NCBI GenBank assembly: GCA_014843695.1
Contig: CM026404.1
Coordinates: 55,345,018 to 55,409,017, forward strand
Direction of reading: 5' to 3'
Origin: Archivesica marissinica
Lineage: Eukaryota; Mollusca; Bivalvia; Venerida; Vesicomyidae
Length of the DNA stretch: 64,000 bases
The notes under the pieces are model-generated. The model searched no databases. It was not told where the DNA came from and worked only from the letters and a program-made list of their open reading frames with translations. The translations under genes were made by a program, and so were the position numbers. Shown here in pieces: positions 1-12,900 of the stretch. Numbering within the stretch: position 1 is the first letter of the stretch; the number at the start of each line of letters is the position of its first letter.

Positions 1-544
1 GTTACTGTGGAACTGTTATTCGCGTGGAACTGTGATTATTGTGGAGCTGTGATTATTGTGGAGCTGTGATTATTGTGGAACTGTGATTATTGTGGAGCTG
101 TGATTATTGTGGAACTGTGATTATTGTGGAGCTGTGATTATTGTGAAACTGAGATTATTGTGGAACTGTGATTACTGTGGAACTGTGATTATTGTGGAGC
201 TGTGATTATTGTGAAACTGTGATTAGTGTGGAACTGTTATTTCTGTGGGTTTGTGATTATTGTGAAACTGTGATTATTGTGAAACTGAGATTATTGTGGA
301 ACTGTGATTATTGTGGAACTGTGATTATTGTGGAACTGTGATTATTGTGGAACTGTGATTATTGTGAAACTGAGATTATTGTGGAACTGTGATTATTGTG
401 GAGCTGTGATTATTGTGAAACTGTGATTATTGTGGAACTGTGATTATTGTGGAACTGTGATTATTGTGGAGCTGTGATTATTGTGGAGCTGTGATTATTG
501 TGGAACTGTGATTATCGTGATTATTTTGGACACAATTGTTTTAA

Positions 545-690
545 ACTTTATTAATTTTTGTTTTACAATGATTGCGATTAATATATTATTCACTCTCGGT
601 GTCGCGGATGAATGCGTATTTGTGGTCATTTGTGTGGGAGGAAACCGGAGTTCCTTTAGAAAACCCACTTATCGGTGGATTATTGTGGAA
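545..690 (-). repeat. SINE-C fragment inside the 17-bp array
   Basis: Matches the body of SINE-C (see 39683-39916) in reverse orientation, lacking the tRNA-like head. A second copy at 1019-1164 arose by the 474-bp duplication. Confidence 0.6.
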
Positions 691-1018
691 CTGAGATTAT
701 TGTGGAACTGTGATTATTGTGGAACTGAGATTATTGTGGAACTGAGATTATTGTGGAACTGTGATTATTGTGGAACTGAGATTATTGTGGAACTGAGATT
801 ATTGTGGAACTGAGATTATTGTGGAACTGTGATTATTGTGGAACTGAGATTATTGTGGAACTGAGATTATTGTGGAACTGAGATTATTCTGGAACTGAGA
901 TTATTCTGGAACTGCTATTATTGTGGAACTGAGATTATTGTTGAGCTGTGATTATTGTGGAGCTGTGATTATTGTGGAACTGTGATTATCGTGATTATTT
1001 TGGACACAATTGTTTTAA

Positions 1019-1164
1019 ACTTTATTAATTTTTGTTTTACAATGATTGCGATTAATATATTATTCACTCTCGTTGTCGCGGATGAATGCGTATTTGTGGT
1101 CATTTGTGTGGGAGGAAACCGGAGTTCCTTTAGAAAACCCACTTATCGGTGGATTATTGTGGAA
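1019..1164 (-). repeat. SINE-C fragment, duplicated copy
   Basis: Nearly identical to 545-690, offset 474 bp. Confidence 0.6.
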
Positions 1165-1590
1165 CTGAGATTATTGTGGAACTGTGATTATTGTGGAACT
1201 GAGATTATTGTGGAACTGAGATTATTGTGGAACTGTGATTATTGTGGAACTGAGATTATTGTGGAACTGAGATTATTGTGGAACTGAGATTATTGTGGAA
1301 CTGTGATTATTGTGGAACTGAGATTATTGTGGAACTGAGATTATTGTGGAACTGAGATTATTCTGGAACTGAGATTATTCTGGAACTGCTATTATTGTGG
1401 AACTGAGATTATTGTTGAGCTGTGATTATTGTGCAACTGATATTGTTGTGGAGCTGTGATTATTGTGCAACTGATATTGTTGTGGAGCTGTGATTATTCT
1501 GGAACTGATATTGTTGTGGAGCTGTGATTATTCTGGAACTGATATTGTTGTGGAACTGTGATTATTCTGGAACTGAGATTATTGTGAAAT

Positions 1591-1929
1591 TATTAAACCT
1601 ATATTTGGATATCCCCTATTTGATCCCTCGGGTTTTCTACCCTAAGCGTCTGGTAAGCTATACCGTGCTTAATGAAAGTAATCAACCCCCCTCTAGAGGA
1701 GGTATAGCTTACCTTAGTTGCCGGCTAGTTCTTTGTTCAGTGTAGTATCCAGGAATTTTACAAGTTTTATGTTCATTGAACTTAGTTTCCTGGATACATA
1801 TAATTTCTATGTGGGGGTTGATATCTAGGATTTATTTAAATTTCTGTAAATCTGTAGCCAGTCAGTCATTGAGCGCTAAAATATATTATATTGATTTTTT
1901 ATTCATATTGTAGATTGACAGACAAACGC
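1591..1929. other. No gene recognised
   Basis: Unique AT-rich sequence between two tandem arrays; a ggtaagctata / tatagcttacc inverted pair at ~1650-1715 is the only structure noted. Confidence 0.4.
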
Positions 1930-2106
1930 ATGGCTTTCTTGGTTTTCATAGGAGACAATGGTCTTGCAAGACCTGTCTCCCTATGCTGTATCGTTTTGGT
2001 TTTCATAGGAGATAATGGTCTTGCAAGATCTGTCTCCCTATGCTGTATCGTTTTGGTTTTCATAGGAGATAATGGTCTTGCAAGATCTGTCTCCCTATGC
2101 TCTATA
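1930..2106. repeat. 57-bp repeat, three copies, each with an inverted repeat
   Basis: Three copies of a unit starting tggttttcataggagataat. Within each, cataggaga and tctccctatg can pair around a central gtcttgcaaga. Confidence 0.8.
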
Positions 2107-2430
2107 GATTGAGCTTACCTAGAGTTACAGGGGCTCTCACTACTCCTCCAAACACTGCGCCAGGCGTTTGGGATATAGTGTAATAACCCCACCCGGGTCG
2201 GGCCCTCTCATGTTCAAACCCTAGTTTATAATGTAACTGGTTTGAGATGTAAATCTCAATGCCCTCTCTGGAAGGTCTAGCCCTGTCAAGATAAATGTCC
2301 TTAATGGGTTTTGGTATATTGCTATTAATTAAGCGAGGCTTTTACCACTCATGTAAGGTCCTATATATTTGTCAATATTAATTATGTTTCATGGGTGTTT
2401 AATAAACTTCAAATAGATATATTCAGGTAT

Positions 2431-2654
2431 AGTTTATACACATTTAGTTTAGCTCGATTGTGAAACAAGTTCTTACAACTTATATTAATCACTCTATAGA
2501 CATCATTCCTGATGGAATCCATCGCCACGAGGGAGAGAGAAGAGACAACGTGGAAATTTAAATGTCTTGCCTAAGGGCACAATCGCAACGGCTCCAGTGG
2601 GGCTCGAAATCCGGACCTTTCGCACCTGAAGCGAATGCGCTATCACGACTTCCA
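2431..2654 (-). repeat. SINE-A copy
   Basis: tRNA-derived SINE, here reversed. Read on the minus strand it has a pol III A-box-like tRNA head (gatagcgcattc) and B box (TTCGAGCCC), then a conserved body and AT tail. The same family recurs at 27293, 35814, 41138, 42706, 46978 and 54908. Confidence 0.8.
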
Positions 2655-2886
2655 CACATATCCAGATATATAAGCAGGAAGCAAAGAATATTATGTAAAT
2701 TGCATTCTATGCATATTGCAGTAGTTGTCATACCATAAGCATTCTGTTCCATATGAGAGTATCTTAAGCTGATGTTGAAGTATACGTTTTTGTAGAGTTT
2801 CTGTTAAAAGGTTTGTTGTGGGACAAGTATCGTGCGGGACCAGTCGTATCGTATATACTGCCTATTTATTGTGCTTTATGTATAAT

Positions 2887-3270
2887 AGTGCAGCACGGTC
2901 GCTTCATGTGCGAAATTCTCGGAGTTCGAGCCCTGCTGGAGCCGTTCACATTGTGCCCTTAGGCAAGGCATTGGGCGTGTTTAAAGTATGTGGAGGTATG
3001 TCCTGACCCTGCAGCGACATAGAACGACCAGATCGATAACTGTCGGATCGATTCCATTCATCATCATTATTATTTTCATCATCATAATCATCATCATCAT
3101 CATCATCATCAATACTTTAGCTGTGATATTGTCATTAACTTGCCTAATGGTCTGTGATAGCTATTAATGTATGCCATTTATTAGTTGTCTATTGTCAACA
3201 ATCAAACGACATCTCATTAACAACGATTGTGAAACACGATCTGACAAACTATATTAATTACTCATTGGCG
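2887..3270. repeat. SINE-A head fragment and separate reversed SINE-A tail
   Basis: 2887-2975 carries the plus-oriented SINE-A head with ggagttcgagccctgctgga; 3221-3265 matches the 3' end of the family in reverse. A (ATC)n microsatellite at 3058-3112 lies between. The 23-bp array starts where the second fragment breaks off. Confidence 0.55.
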
Positions 3271-3284
3271 AGGGTGATGCAAGT

Positions 3285-5210
3285 GTATGTGAGTAGGGAA
3301 ACAATAATACACGGAGTTGGGAAACAATAATACAATAAGAAACAATAATACACGGAGTTGGGAAACAATAATACACGGAGTAGGGAAACAATAATACAAT
3401 AAGAAACAATAATACACGGAGTAGGGAAACAATAATACACGGAGTAGGGAAACAATAATACACGGAGTAGGGAAACAATAATACACGGAGTAGGGAAACA
3501 ATAATACACGGAGTAGGGAAACAATAATACACGGAGTAGGGAAACAATAATACAATAAGAAACAATAATACATGGAGTTGGGAAACAATAATACACGTAG
3601 TAGGGAAACAATAATACACGGAGTAGGGAAACAATAATACAATAGAAACAATAATACACGGATAGGAACAATAATACCGGTAGGGAAACAATAATACACG
3701 GAGTAGGGAAACAATAATACAATAAGAAACAATAATACACGGAGTAGGGAAACAATAATACACGGAGTAGGGAAACAATAATACACGGAGTAGGGAAACA
3801 ATAATACACGGAGTAGGGAAACAATAATACACGGAGTAGGGAAACAATAATACACGGAGTAGGGAAACAATAATACACGGAGTAGGGAAACAATAATACA
3901 CGGAGTAGGGAAACAATAATACACGGAGTAGGGAAACAATAATACACGGAGTAGGGAAACAATAATACACGGAGTAGGGAAACAATAATACACGGAGTAG
4001 GGAAACAATAATACACGGAGTAGGGACATAATAATACAATAAGAAACAATAATACACGGAGTAGAGAAACAATAATACACGGAGTAGGGAAACAATAATA
4101 CACGGAGTAGGGAAACAATAATACACGGAGTAGGGAAACAATAATACACGGAGTAGGGAAACAATAATACACGGAGTAGGGAAACAATAATACACGGAGT
4201 AGGGACACAATAATACAATAAGAAACAATAATACACGGAGTAGGGAAACAATAATACACGGAGTAGGGAAACAATAATACACAAGTAGGGAAACAATAAT
4301 ACACGGAGTAGGGAAACAATAATACACGGAGTAGGGAAACAATAATACACGGAGTAGGGAAACAATAATACACGGAGTAGGGAAACAATAATACACGGAG
4401 TAGGGACACAATAATACACGGAGTAGAGAAACAATAATACACGGAGTAGGGAAACAATAATACACGGAGTAGGGAAACAATAATACACGGAGTAGGGAAA
4501 CAATAATACACGGAGTAGGGACACAATAATACACGGAGTAGCGAAACAATAATACACAGTAGGGAAACAATATTACAGGAGTAGGGACACAATAATACAC
4601 GGAGTAGGAAAACAATAATACACGGAGTAGGGAAACAATAATACACGGAGTAGGGAAACAATAATACATGGAGTAGGGAAACAATAATACACGGAGTAGG
4701 GAAACAATAATACACGGAGTAGAGAAGCAATAATACACGGAGTAGGGAACAAATAATACACGGAGTAGGGACACAATAATACACGGAGTAGGGAAACAAT
4801 AATACACGGAGTAGGGAAACAATAATACACGGAGTAGGGAAACAATAATACACGGAGTAGGGAAACAATAATACACGGAGTAGGGAAACAATATTACACG
4901 GTGTAGGGAAACAATAATACACGGAGTAGGGAAACAATATTACACGGAGTAGAGAATAATACACGGAGCAGAGAAATAATAATACACGGAGTATTGAAAC
5001 AATCATACAATAAGAAACAATAATACACGGAGTAGGGACACAATAAAACACGGAGTAGGGAAACAATAATACACGGAGTAGGGACACAATACTACACAGA
5101 GTAAGGACACAATAATACACGGAGTAGGGAAACAATAATACAATAAGAAACAATAATACACAGAGTAGGGACACACTAATACACGGAGTATTGAAACAAT
5201 AATACACTCA
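3285..5210. repeat. 23-bp minisatellite, roughly 80 copies
   Basis: Unit acacggagtagggaaacaataat (23 bp) with truncated variants (caataagaaacaataat). Because 23 is not a multiple of three and the minus strand has no in-unit stop, all three minus frames stay open with a 23-residue period. Confidence 0.95.
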
Positions 5211-6327
5211 GTGTGATTGGTTATGTATTGATCAGGTTGTGGTATCTATCTATATATGCACTAATAAAACATCCCATTTACTCCATGAAATGCCATTTTA
5301 ACATTACATAAACTCGTAGATTAAAGACTATTGACAGCCTCACATATATTAAGGCTCCCTAACGCTCATGAAAAATTTACAAGAATCATTTATGACTATT
5401 TTATTTCCATCTCTATTTTCTCAATGGTCTTATTTACTGTTGTACCCTAATAAAAGAAATCAGAAAAATCCATAGAACCCAGTATCGTGTATTCTCGTAC
5501 AGCGTGTTCGATTTGCAGTTCGATTTTAAATGAAATGGATTTAATCGAATTTAATTGACTTCATGGAATATACATATACAACAATGCTCATGATTAAAGT
5601 GTGTACCTGAGCATATATTTGTGCGACTTGTAGACTTATAGTAATTTTCAGAAACTGAAATGAATGCGTAGTTAACGTTAGTTGTTTTGTGGTTGTTGTT
5701 TTTGCCCCCATTTGATTGGAATTTTATATAGAACATTACCATTGGTTTAATAAAATACAACAGCTAGCTATCGTTTCGGCAGTATGGACCTTTTAATTAA
5801 GAATATACTTTATTTGGACTTGTATGGAATAGTAAAACCGGTGATCTGATTTATTAGGACAGACGTAGATTTTATTGTTTCCAGTTATAAAAATCATTTT
5901 GTGACTTTAAAATTAATTAAATACATTAAAACAAATACAGACGGAGCCGGATACAGCGTATATAGACATGTTATTAGACAGGTGTTACATGGAATTGCCA
6001 TAGTTACATGTTATCAAGACAAAGTAGAATCTGCCATTATATTCATATAAACACATGTAATATGACGTATAACAATACTAATTATGAAACGTATTTAATG
6101 AAATCCAATCTACTCGACGACACGATGAAACAATCAACTAGGAATATGATGTAGGGATACAGTTCATGATGTTGGCGGGTGAAAGCGGTTTGGAAGCTAA
6201 GACAGTACATATACATGATGTTGCAACGGACAATAAACTGCGTTTTTATGATTTTAATACATTTTTGCAGAAATATTTCAATATCGGATTGTCAACAAAT
6301 AGATAACCCAAGAGGACGTAAGTTGAT
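5211..6327. other. No gene recognised
   Basis: AT-rich intergenic or intronic sequence. No splice-bounded coding segment matching gene 1 was found on the plus strand; a signal exon could still be hidden here. Confidence 0.4.
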
Positions 6328-6417
6328 TTGTTAATACTTAATAGTGTTCTGGTAACGCATTTGTTTTGTAATCATATGTATATAGAGTGTAAGAACTTTA
6401 TAATTATGCTTCATCAT

Positions 6418-6533
6418 ATAGTGCGTGCGTGCGTGCGCGCGTGTATGTGTGCGTGCGTGCGCATGTGCGCGTGTATGTGTGTGTGCGTGTTTGTGTGTGT
6501 ATGTGTGTGTGTACGCGTGCGTGTATGTGTTAT
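6418..6533. repeat. TG/GTGC alternating microsatellite
   Basis: Alternating purine-pyrimidine run of gtgcgtgcgtgcgcgcgtgtatgtg type, with Z-DNA-forming composition. Confidence 0.85.
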
Positions 6534-6574
6534 TTTGTACTTTTCCATCTGTCTTATCGCCCGACAGCCCAAAC

Positions 6575-7540
6575 CACACGCCCATCTGTCACATAGTTTG
6601 ACCAGACAACCCGCACGCCCATCTGTCACAAAGTTTGACCAGACAGCCCGCACGCCCATCTGTCACAAACTTTGGACATACAACCCACACGCCCATCTGT
6701 TAGACAGTTTGGTCAGACAACCCACACGCCCATCTGTCACACAGTTTGACCAGACAACGCGCACGCCCATCTGTCACAAAGTTTGACCAGACAGCCCGCA
6801 CGCCCATCTGTCACAAACTTTGGACATACAACCCACACGCCCATCTGTTAGACAGTTTGGTCAGACAACCCACACGCCCATCTGTCACACAGTTTGACCA
6901 GACAACGCGCACGCCCATCTGTCACATAATTTGGCCAGACAACGCGCATGCCCATCTGTCACAAAGTTTGACCAGACACCCGCACGCCCATCTGTCACAA
7001 AGTTTGACCAGACACCCGCACGCCCATCTGTCACAAAAAGTTTGACCAGACAACCCGCACGCCCATCTGTCACACACTTTGACCAGACAACGCGCACGCC
7101 AATCTGTCACAACGTTTGACCAGACAACCCGTACGCCAATCTGTCACACAGTTTGACCAGACCACCCGTACGCCAATCTGTCACATAATTTGGCCAGACA
7201 ACGCGCATGCCCATCTGTCACAAAGTTTGACCAGACACCCGCACGCCCATCTGTCAGAAAGTTTGACCAGACACCCGCACGCCCATCTGTCACAAAAAGT
7301 TTGACCAGACAACCCGCACGCCCATCTGTCACAAAGTTTGACCAGACAACCCGCACGCCCATCTGTCACACACTTTGACCAGACAACGCGCACGCCAATC
7401 TGTCACAACGTTTGACCAGACAACCCGTACGCCAATCTGTCACACAGTTTGACCAGACAACCCGTACGCCAATCTGTCACACAGTTTGACCAGCCAACCC
7501 GCACGCCCATCTGTCACACAGTTTGACCAGACAAGATATT
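6575..7540. repeat. 37-bp minisatellite, ~26 copies
   Basis: Unit begins tttgaccagacaacccgcac and ends atctgtcacaaag. Longer blocks (~200-250 bp) are themselves repeated, for example 6925-7145 and 7180-7440. Confidence 0.92.
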
Positions 7541-8260
7541 CTACACCATATTTCGAATGTTCACGAGCATAACAGGAATTATCAGTACCAACCCATGGCT
7601 AGCATAGCATCGTCGTATTCGGCTCGTTTCATTTTTCACACAACTATATACCTAACTATATATATAAATAACACACTTTGTTCGGACACGATCTTGTAAA
7701 CTCCTTGCCAGAATTTCACGAAATATTACCGGAATGATCAGTATGGTCTAGTTGTGTATGCATGTTCTCTTTACGTTTAATTCGGTCCAATGTGCACACA
7801 TGTTTGGTTATTTGACGATTTGTGAAGAAAGCAGTTTGTCTGGACTACTTCTGCTAAATCTGAAGACAGATTTCAATGATATTTGTACATAATGATACAC
7901 GACCTAGTTCTGCATATTATAACATTTTCAAATTTCGATCGATCATTTTGCACACAGTAATTACCCTTTACTCCACCATCCAACACTGCTGGTTTGGTGG
8001 TGGTGGTGGTGGTGGTGGTGGTGGGGTGAGATTCGGGTGGGTGTTGGATCACGCTGGTTTCTTTTAGAAACAATTTCTAGTTAAGGAACATTTTAGGCCA
8101 AATATTTGAGTTGAAGTACGTCAATTTCTAATATTAAATACATTTGGATTTGATTAAGATGGCCTATGTCTACAGACAATGACTGAGAACAATATCTATT
8201 TGGTTTGTCTGTGTGATGTACAGTGACATTCGTGATTGAGAGTACAAATCGAGGTGTGTG
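7541..8260. other. No gene recognised; contains (GGT)n
   Basis: Unique sequence with a (GGT)n microsatellite at ~7993-8027. No supported coding exon. Confidence 0.4.
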
Positions 8261-8261
8261 G

Positions 8262-8606
8262 ACATGTGAGGATAGATGAGGTGAAATGTGACATGTGAGG
8301 ATAGATGAGGTGAAATGTGACATGTGAGGATAGATGAGGTGAAATGTGACATGTGAGGATAGATGAGGTGAAATGTGACATGTAATGATAGATGAGGTGA
8401 AATGTGACATGTGAGGATAGATGAGGTGAAATGTGACATGTGAGGATAGATGAGGTGAAATGTGTCATGTGAGGATAGATGAGGTGGAATGTGACATGTG
8501 AGGATAGGTGAGATGAAATGTGACATGTGAGGATAGATGAGGTGAAATGTGTCATGTGTGGATAGATGAGGTGAAATGTGACATATGAGGATAGATGAGG
8601 TGAAAT
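8262..8606. repeat. 29-bp minisatellite, ~12 copies
   Basis: Unit gaggatagatgaggtgaaat plus gtgacatgt, 29 bp, highly homogeneous. Confidence 0.92.
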
Positions 8607-8698
8607 GATCCAACTAATCACAATAATTGACCAAGGTCATTCTAAATCAATAATATACGCATAGTTATGTGGTTAATTCATTATCCAACTCTGCACTC

Positions 8699-8905
8699 AC
8701 AGACGTGCCAGTGATCCAGTGGTTAACATGTTGGACTGCGAATCCATGGGTCACAGGTTCGATCGTCCATCTGACCCTAATAATATTAGCAGTCTTTCAG
8801 ATGGGACTTCGAACCCTGCTCTAGTGTCGGAGCCTTACCCCGTGCACGTAAAAGAACCAGAGGATACGCTGGCATGGGTCTCTGTCTGTATCATTGCGCG
8901 ATCTT
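8699..8905 (+). repeat. SINE-B copy
   Basis: tRNA-like head with ccagtggttaacatgttgga and B box ggttcgatcg, then the family body (tctttcagatgggac, cgtgcacgtaaaagaacc). Other copies at 8983, 14555, 40595, 41919 and 48837. Confidence 0.8.
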
Positions 8906-8982
8906 TGTGTGCAGTTATAGTGTCAGTATATGTAAATAGTATCGACGTAGATCATTAATCGTGCAGAGTTTTATTATTTGTT

Positions 8983-9221
8983 TACAGTTTATTTATCGTC
9001 GCTACCGGTTGCCCATGTAAGCGACGCAACCTGAAGAGATTAGGCATTTTAGATTAGTGGAGGATAGTGCAATGATACAGACAGAGACACATTCCAGAGT
9101 CTCTTCTGGTTCTTTTACGTGCACGGTGTACAGCACCGACACGAGACCTCGGTTTAAAGTCCCATCTGAAAGACTGTTAATTAGGGTCAGACGAGGGATC
9201 GAACCTGCGATCCCTGGATTA
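8983..9221 (-). repeat. SINE-B copy, inverted
   Basis: Begins gtttatttatcgtcgctacc, the 3' end of SINE-B in reverse, and ends at the tRNA-like head near gatcgaacctgcgatccctg. Together with 8699-8905 it forms a head-outward inverted pair. Confidence 0.8.
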
Positions 9222-9444
9222 TCATGTGTTAAATAATGCATATGTAGGTACACAATTAAGCAGTTTTTAATAGAAATGCAAGATTGAACATTTGCGTTGA
9301 TAAAATGATCATAATTAGATTCTTTGATGTCACGTGACTTGATTAATCCAAGATTTTCTGCAAACTTTTTTCACCGCATTTGTTTTAATGAGGTTTAATT
9401 TTCAAAATAAACATGAATTTTGTTGATGGGTTTTATTTAAGTAT

Positions 9445-9586
9445 AGGTTAAAGTTTATTAGTACGTATTTACAAAATTAAATTAGTCAGGCACGGCGCAT
9501 GCCGTTGTACACCTCCAAGGCACACATGCGCAATAATGTCGGTAAATCACTTAATGTTGTAAATACGTACTAATAAACATTAACCT
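9445..9586. repeat. MITE, 142 bp, ~30-bp terminal inverted repeats
   Basis: aggttaaagtttattagtac at the left and gtactaataaacattaacct at the right are reverse complements with one or two mismatches. No coding capacity. Confidence 0.75.
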
Positions 9587-9768
9587 GTTTAGTGTTTTAA
9601 AGCTGATTTACTAAAATAAATTCGTTCAAAGTTTGAAAAATGCTGCCATCTCATTGGACCAAAAATAATTTTAAACACTAATGCCAGATATAATATTATA
9701 GATGTATTTTTTAGTATATTTCAATAGGAATATGCTTCAAAAACAGTCTGCTTTTTCTTTTTGTTTAG

Positions 9769-9974
9769 CTTGGCAGTTAGCTTTCAAAGTGGTGAGTGGA
9801 AACTGGGACTCGACGGCTACTGGCTATTCAACTTTCTGGGAATTATTTGAATCTCCGGACACGTACAATACTGCCAGTCCTGTACCGGATCAACGAGATT
9901 TTACCCAATCTAGCGACCACTATAAATCCAGTATTGTGGAACAATGGGAGGACAGCTTAATCAGCGTACAAGCG
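9769..9974 (+). CDS. Gene 1 exon A1 (module 1)
   Basis: Acceptor tttttgtttag precedes it and donor gtaata follows. It starts in phase 1 and ends in phase 0 and opens with WQLAFKVVSG. Near its end it has YKSSIVEQWEDS, matching the same place in A2 (FKSDVINLWDS) and A3 (YKSSIVDQWTS). It is the first recognisable exon of the gene; no upstream exon was identified in 1-9768. Confidence 0.75.
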
Positions 9975-12900
9975 GTAATAATTAACCAAACTGATCAATT
10001 TCATATTTAGCTGATCTGAGCTGACATGATCACGCCGTGTAACAGTACAGGAACCATCTGGTGACAGTTACAACTTTACGATGCATTATGGGTATATCGT
10101 GGTAATAGCTATTAAAAGCCAAACTACAGATATACTATTCTGTACATGAATTTAATCCTCATTTTGCTTCATCCTATGACTTCTCCACTTCAATATTACA
10201 AATACACAAAGAAGAAATACTATTGGGAATCACTTGTGTTTATCATGTTTTTGCCGCCATCGTGTCAGCAGTTACGTAATCAGTAGTTCCGGTATACCGC
10301 GGCAAATGCCGAGGACCTGATTTGAATGTTTATACAAAGGTAGCCTTAATAAAATTATGTGAGTAATTTAATAGTATAATAGGTAAGCCTAGTAGTAAAT
10401 TTATCATTTTAACATAAAACATGAATATCATTTTATAAAATGTGGGTATCTGGGTATATCACCACAAGTTCCAAAGATTTGAACATCAATATTATTTTAA
10501 TAAACAATACTAAATGGTTGAGGGGGGGGGGGGGTAAAAATAATTCAGCATGTCTCTGGTCTTATATTATGCTCATATTTGGTAGCTACGAGATGTACGC
10601 AGTAACCTAAACACGTGATCAAAACAGTTTAAATATCAGATAGCAGACCGTCATTTTACAAAGTCGTTCCGAACATAAATATATATAATATGGACATTTG
10701 GGCATGTTTTCAGATAAAGGGGGTGGGGTAATTTTACCTAGAACTTGATATTCAGGTAACCATCTTTTCATAAGTGGTTTACTTACAATATATGTTGACA
10801 GTTTGCGATTTCTTGTTTATCACCACATGTTTACCTCCTGGGTCAAGACTGATCCAATGGGAAAATGATATGTGGGGTTATTTGACCTCGTTCTGAAAAT
10901 GTGTCGGTATGTCAAGATCAGCGGTAGGCCTATATTAAGAAACGACTTTTCCCACACGAGCTTTCAATTTTATCCATGCGGCTCCAAAAGCTTTGCACCT
11001 CTCATAGAAACCACCCTGTTATAAAATTAAACGTGGTTTACTGCATGTGGACACTTACTTTGGAATATTTATCTTGGAATACCTATACATGTTACATTTA
11101 GTTGATCTCACTCTAGCTAATGGGAAAAGTCTTGTTCAGATTGTAGGTGAACACGATGACTCGAGTCTTATGTAGGTTTATTTGATAACTCGGGTCTTAT
11201 TCTAGGTGTAAGTGATGACTCGAGTCTTATGTAGGTGGACGTGATGACTAGGGGTTTATGTAGGTGGACGTGATGACTAGGGGCTTATGTAGGTGGACGT
11301 GATGACTAGGGGTTTATGTAGGTGGACGTGATGACTAGGGGTTTATGTAGGTGGACGTGATGACTAGGGGTTTATGTAGGTGGACGTGATGACTAGGGGT
11401 TTATGTAGGTGGACGTGATGACTAGGGGTTTATGTAGATGGACGTGATGACTAGGGGTTTATGTAGGTGGACGTGATGACTAGGGGTTTATGTAGGTGGA
11501 CGTGATGACTAGGGGTTTATGTAGGTGGACGTGATGACTAGGTGTTTATGTAGATGGACGTGATGACTAGGGTTTATGTAGATGGACGTGATGACTAGGG
11601 GTTTATGTAGATGGACGTGATGACTAGGGGTTTATGTAGATGGACGTGATGACTAGGGGTTTATGTAGGTGGACGTGATGACTAGGGGTTTATGTAGGTG
11701 GACGTGATGACTCGGGGTTTATGTAGGTGGACGTGATGACTCGGGGTTTATGTATGTGTAAGTGATAACTCGGATATTATGTAGATGTAAGTGATAATAG
11801 TAAATCGGGTCTTACATAGATGGATGTCATAACACGGGTCTAACGTAGGTGTATGTGGTGATTCGGGTATTATGTAGGTGGACGTGATGGCACGGGTTTT
11901 AGATAGGTGTACGTGATGACTCGAGGTTTATTTATGTGTAAGTGATGACTCGGGGTTTATTTATGTCTAAGTGATGTCTCGATGTTTATTTATGTCTAAG
12001 TGATGACTCGATGTTTATTTATGTGTAAGTGATGACTCGAGGTTTATTTATGTCTAAGTGATGACTCGATGTTTATTTATGTCTAAGTGATGACTCGATG
12101 TTTATTTATGTCTAAGTGATTACTCGATGTTTATTTATGTGTAAGTGATGACTCGCGGTTTATTTATGTCTAAGTGATGACTCGATGTTTATTTATGTCT
12201 AAGTGATGACTCGATGTTTATTTATGTCTAAGTGATGACTCGATGTTTATTTATGTGTAAGTGATGACTCGATGTTTATTTATGTCTAAGTGATGACTCG
12301 ATGTTTATTTATGTCTAAGTGATGACTCGATGTTTATTTATGTCTAAGTGATGACTCGATGTTTATTTATGTCTAAGTGATGACTCGATGTTTATTTATG
12401 TCTAAGTGATGACTCGATGTGTATTTGGTGGACTTGATGACTCAGATCTTATGTAGGTGGACTTGATGACTCAGATCTTATGTAGGTGGACTTGATGACT
12501 CAGATCTCATGTAGGTGGACTTGATGACTCAGATCTCATGTAGGTGGACTTGATGACTCAGATCTTATGTAGGTGGACGTGATGACTAGGGGTTTATGTA
12601 GGTGGACGTGATGACTAGGGGTTTATGTAGGTGGACGTGATGACTAGGTGTTTATGTAGATGGACGTGATGACTAGGGGTTTATGTAGATGGACGTGATG
12701 ACTAGGGGTTTATGTAGATGGACGTGATGACTAGGGGTTTATGTAGATGGACGTGATGACTAGGGGTTTATGTAGGTGGACGTGATGACTAGGGGTTTAT
12801 GTAGGTGGACGTGATGACTCGGGGTTTATGTAGGTGGACGTGATGACTCGGGGTTTATGTATGTGTAAGTGATAACTCGGATATTATGTAGATGTAAGTG

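Larger units (their letters stand above)
1..1590. repeat. 17-bp minisatellite with internal 474-bp duplication
   Basis: Units of about 17 bp (gattattgtggaactgt and variants). A block with a SINE-C fragment at 481-954 is repeated nearly identically at 955-1428. Short open frames here repeat a 17-residue period and are not genes. Confidence 0.9.

Noticed and set aside
3254..5207. Open frames of 649, 545 and 431 codons on the minus strand
   Set aside because: They read a 23-residue period (CIIVSLL.. types) in all three frames, produced by the 23-bp array; no codon bias or domain.
6328..7393. His/Arg-rich and Cys/Gly-rich frames on both strands
   Set aside because: Translations of the TG microsatellite and the 37-bp array.
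8093..8621. Frames reading SHFTSSILTCHISPHL repeats
   Set aside because: 29-bp array translated in three frames.
8719..9253. Small frames with LSDGT..LVSVLYTVHVKEPEETL
   Set aside because: The same peptide appears wherever SINE-B occurs; it is translated SINE sequence.
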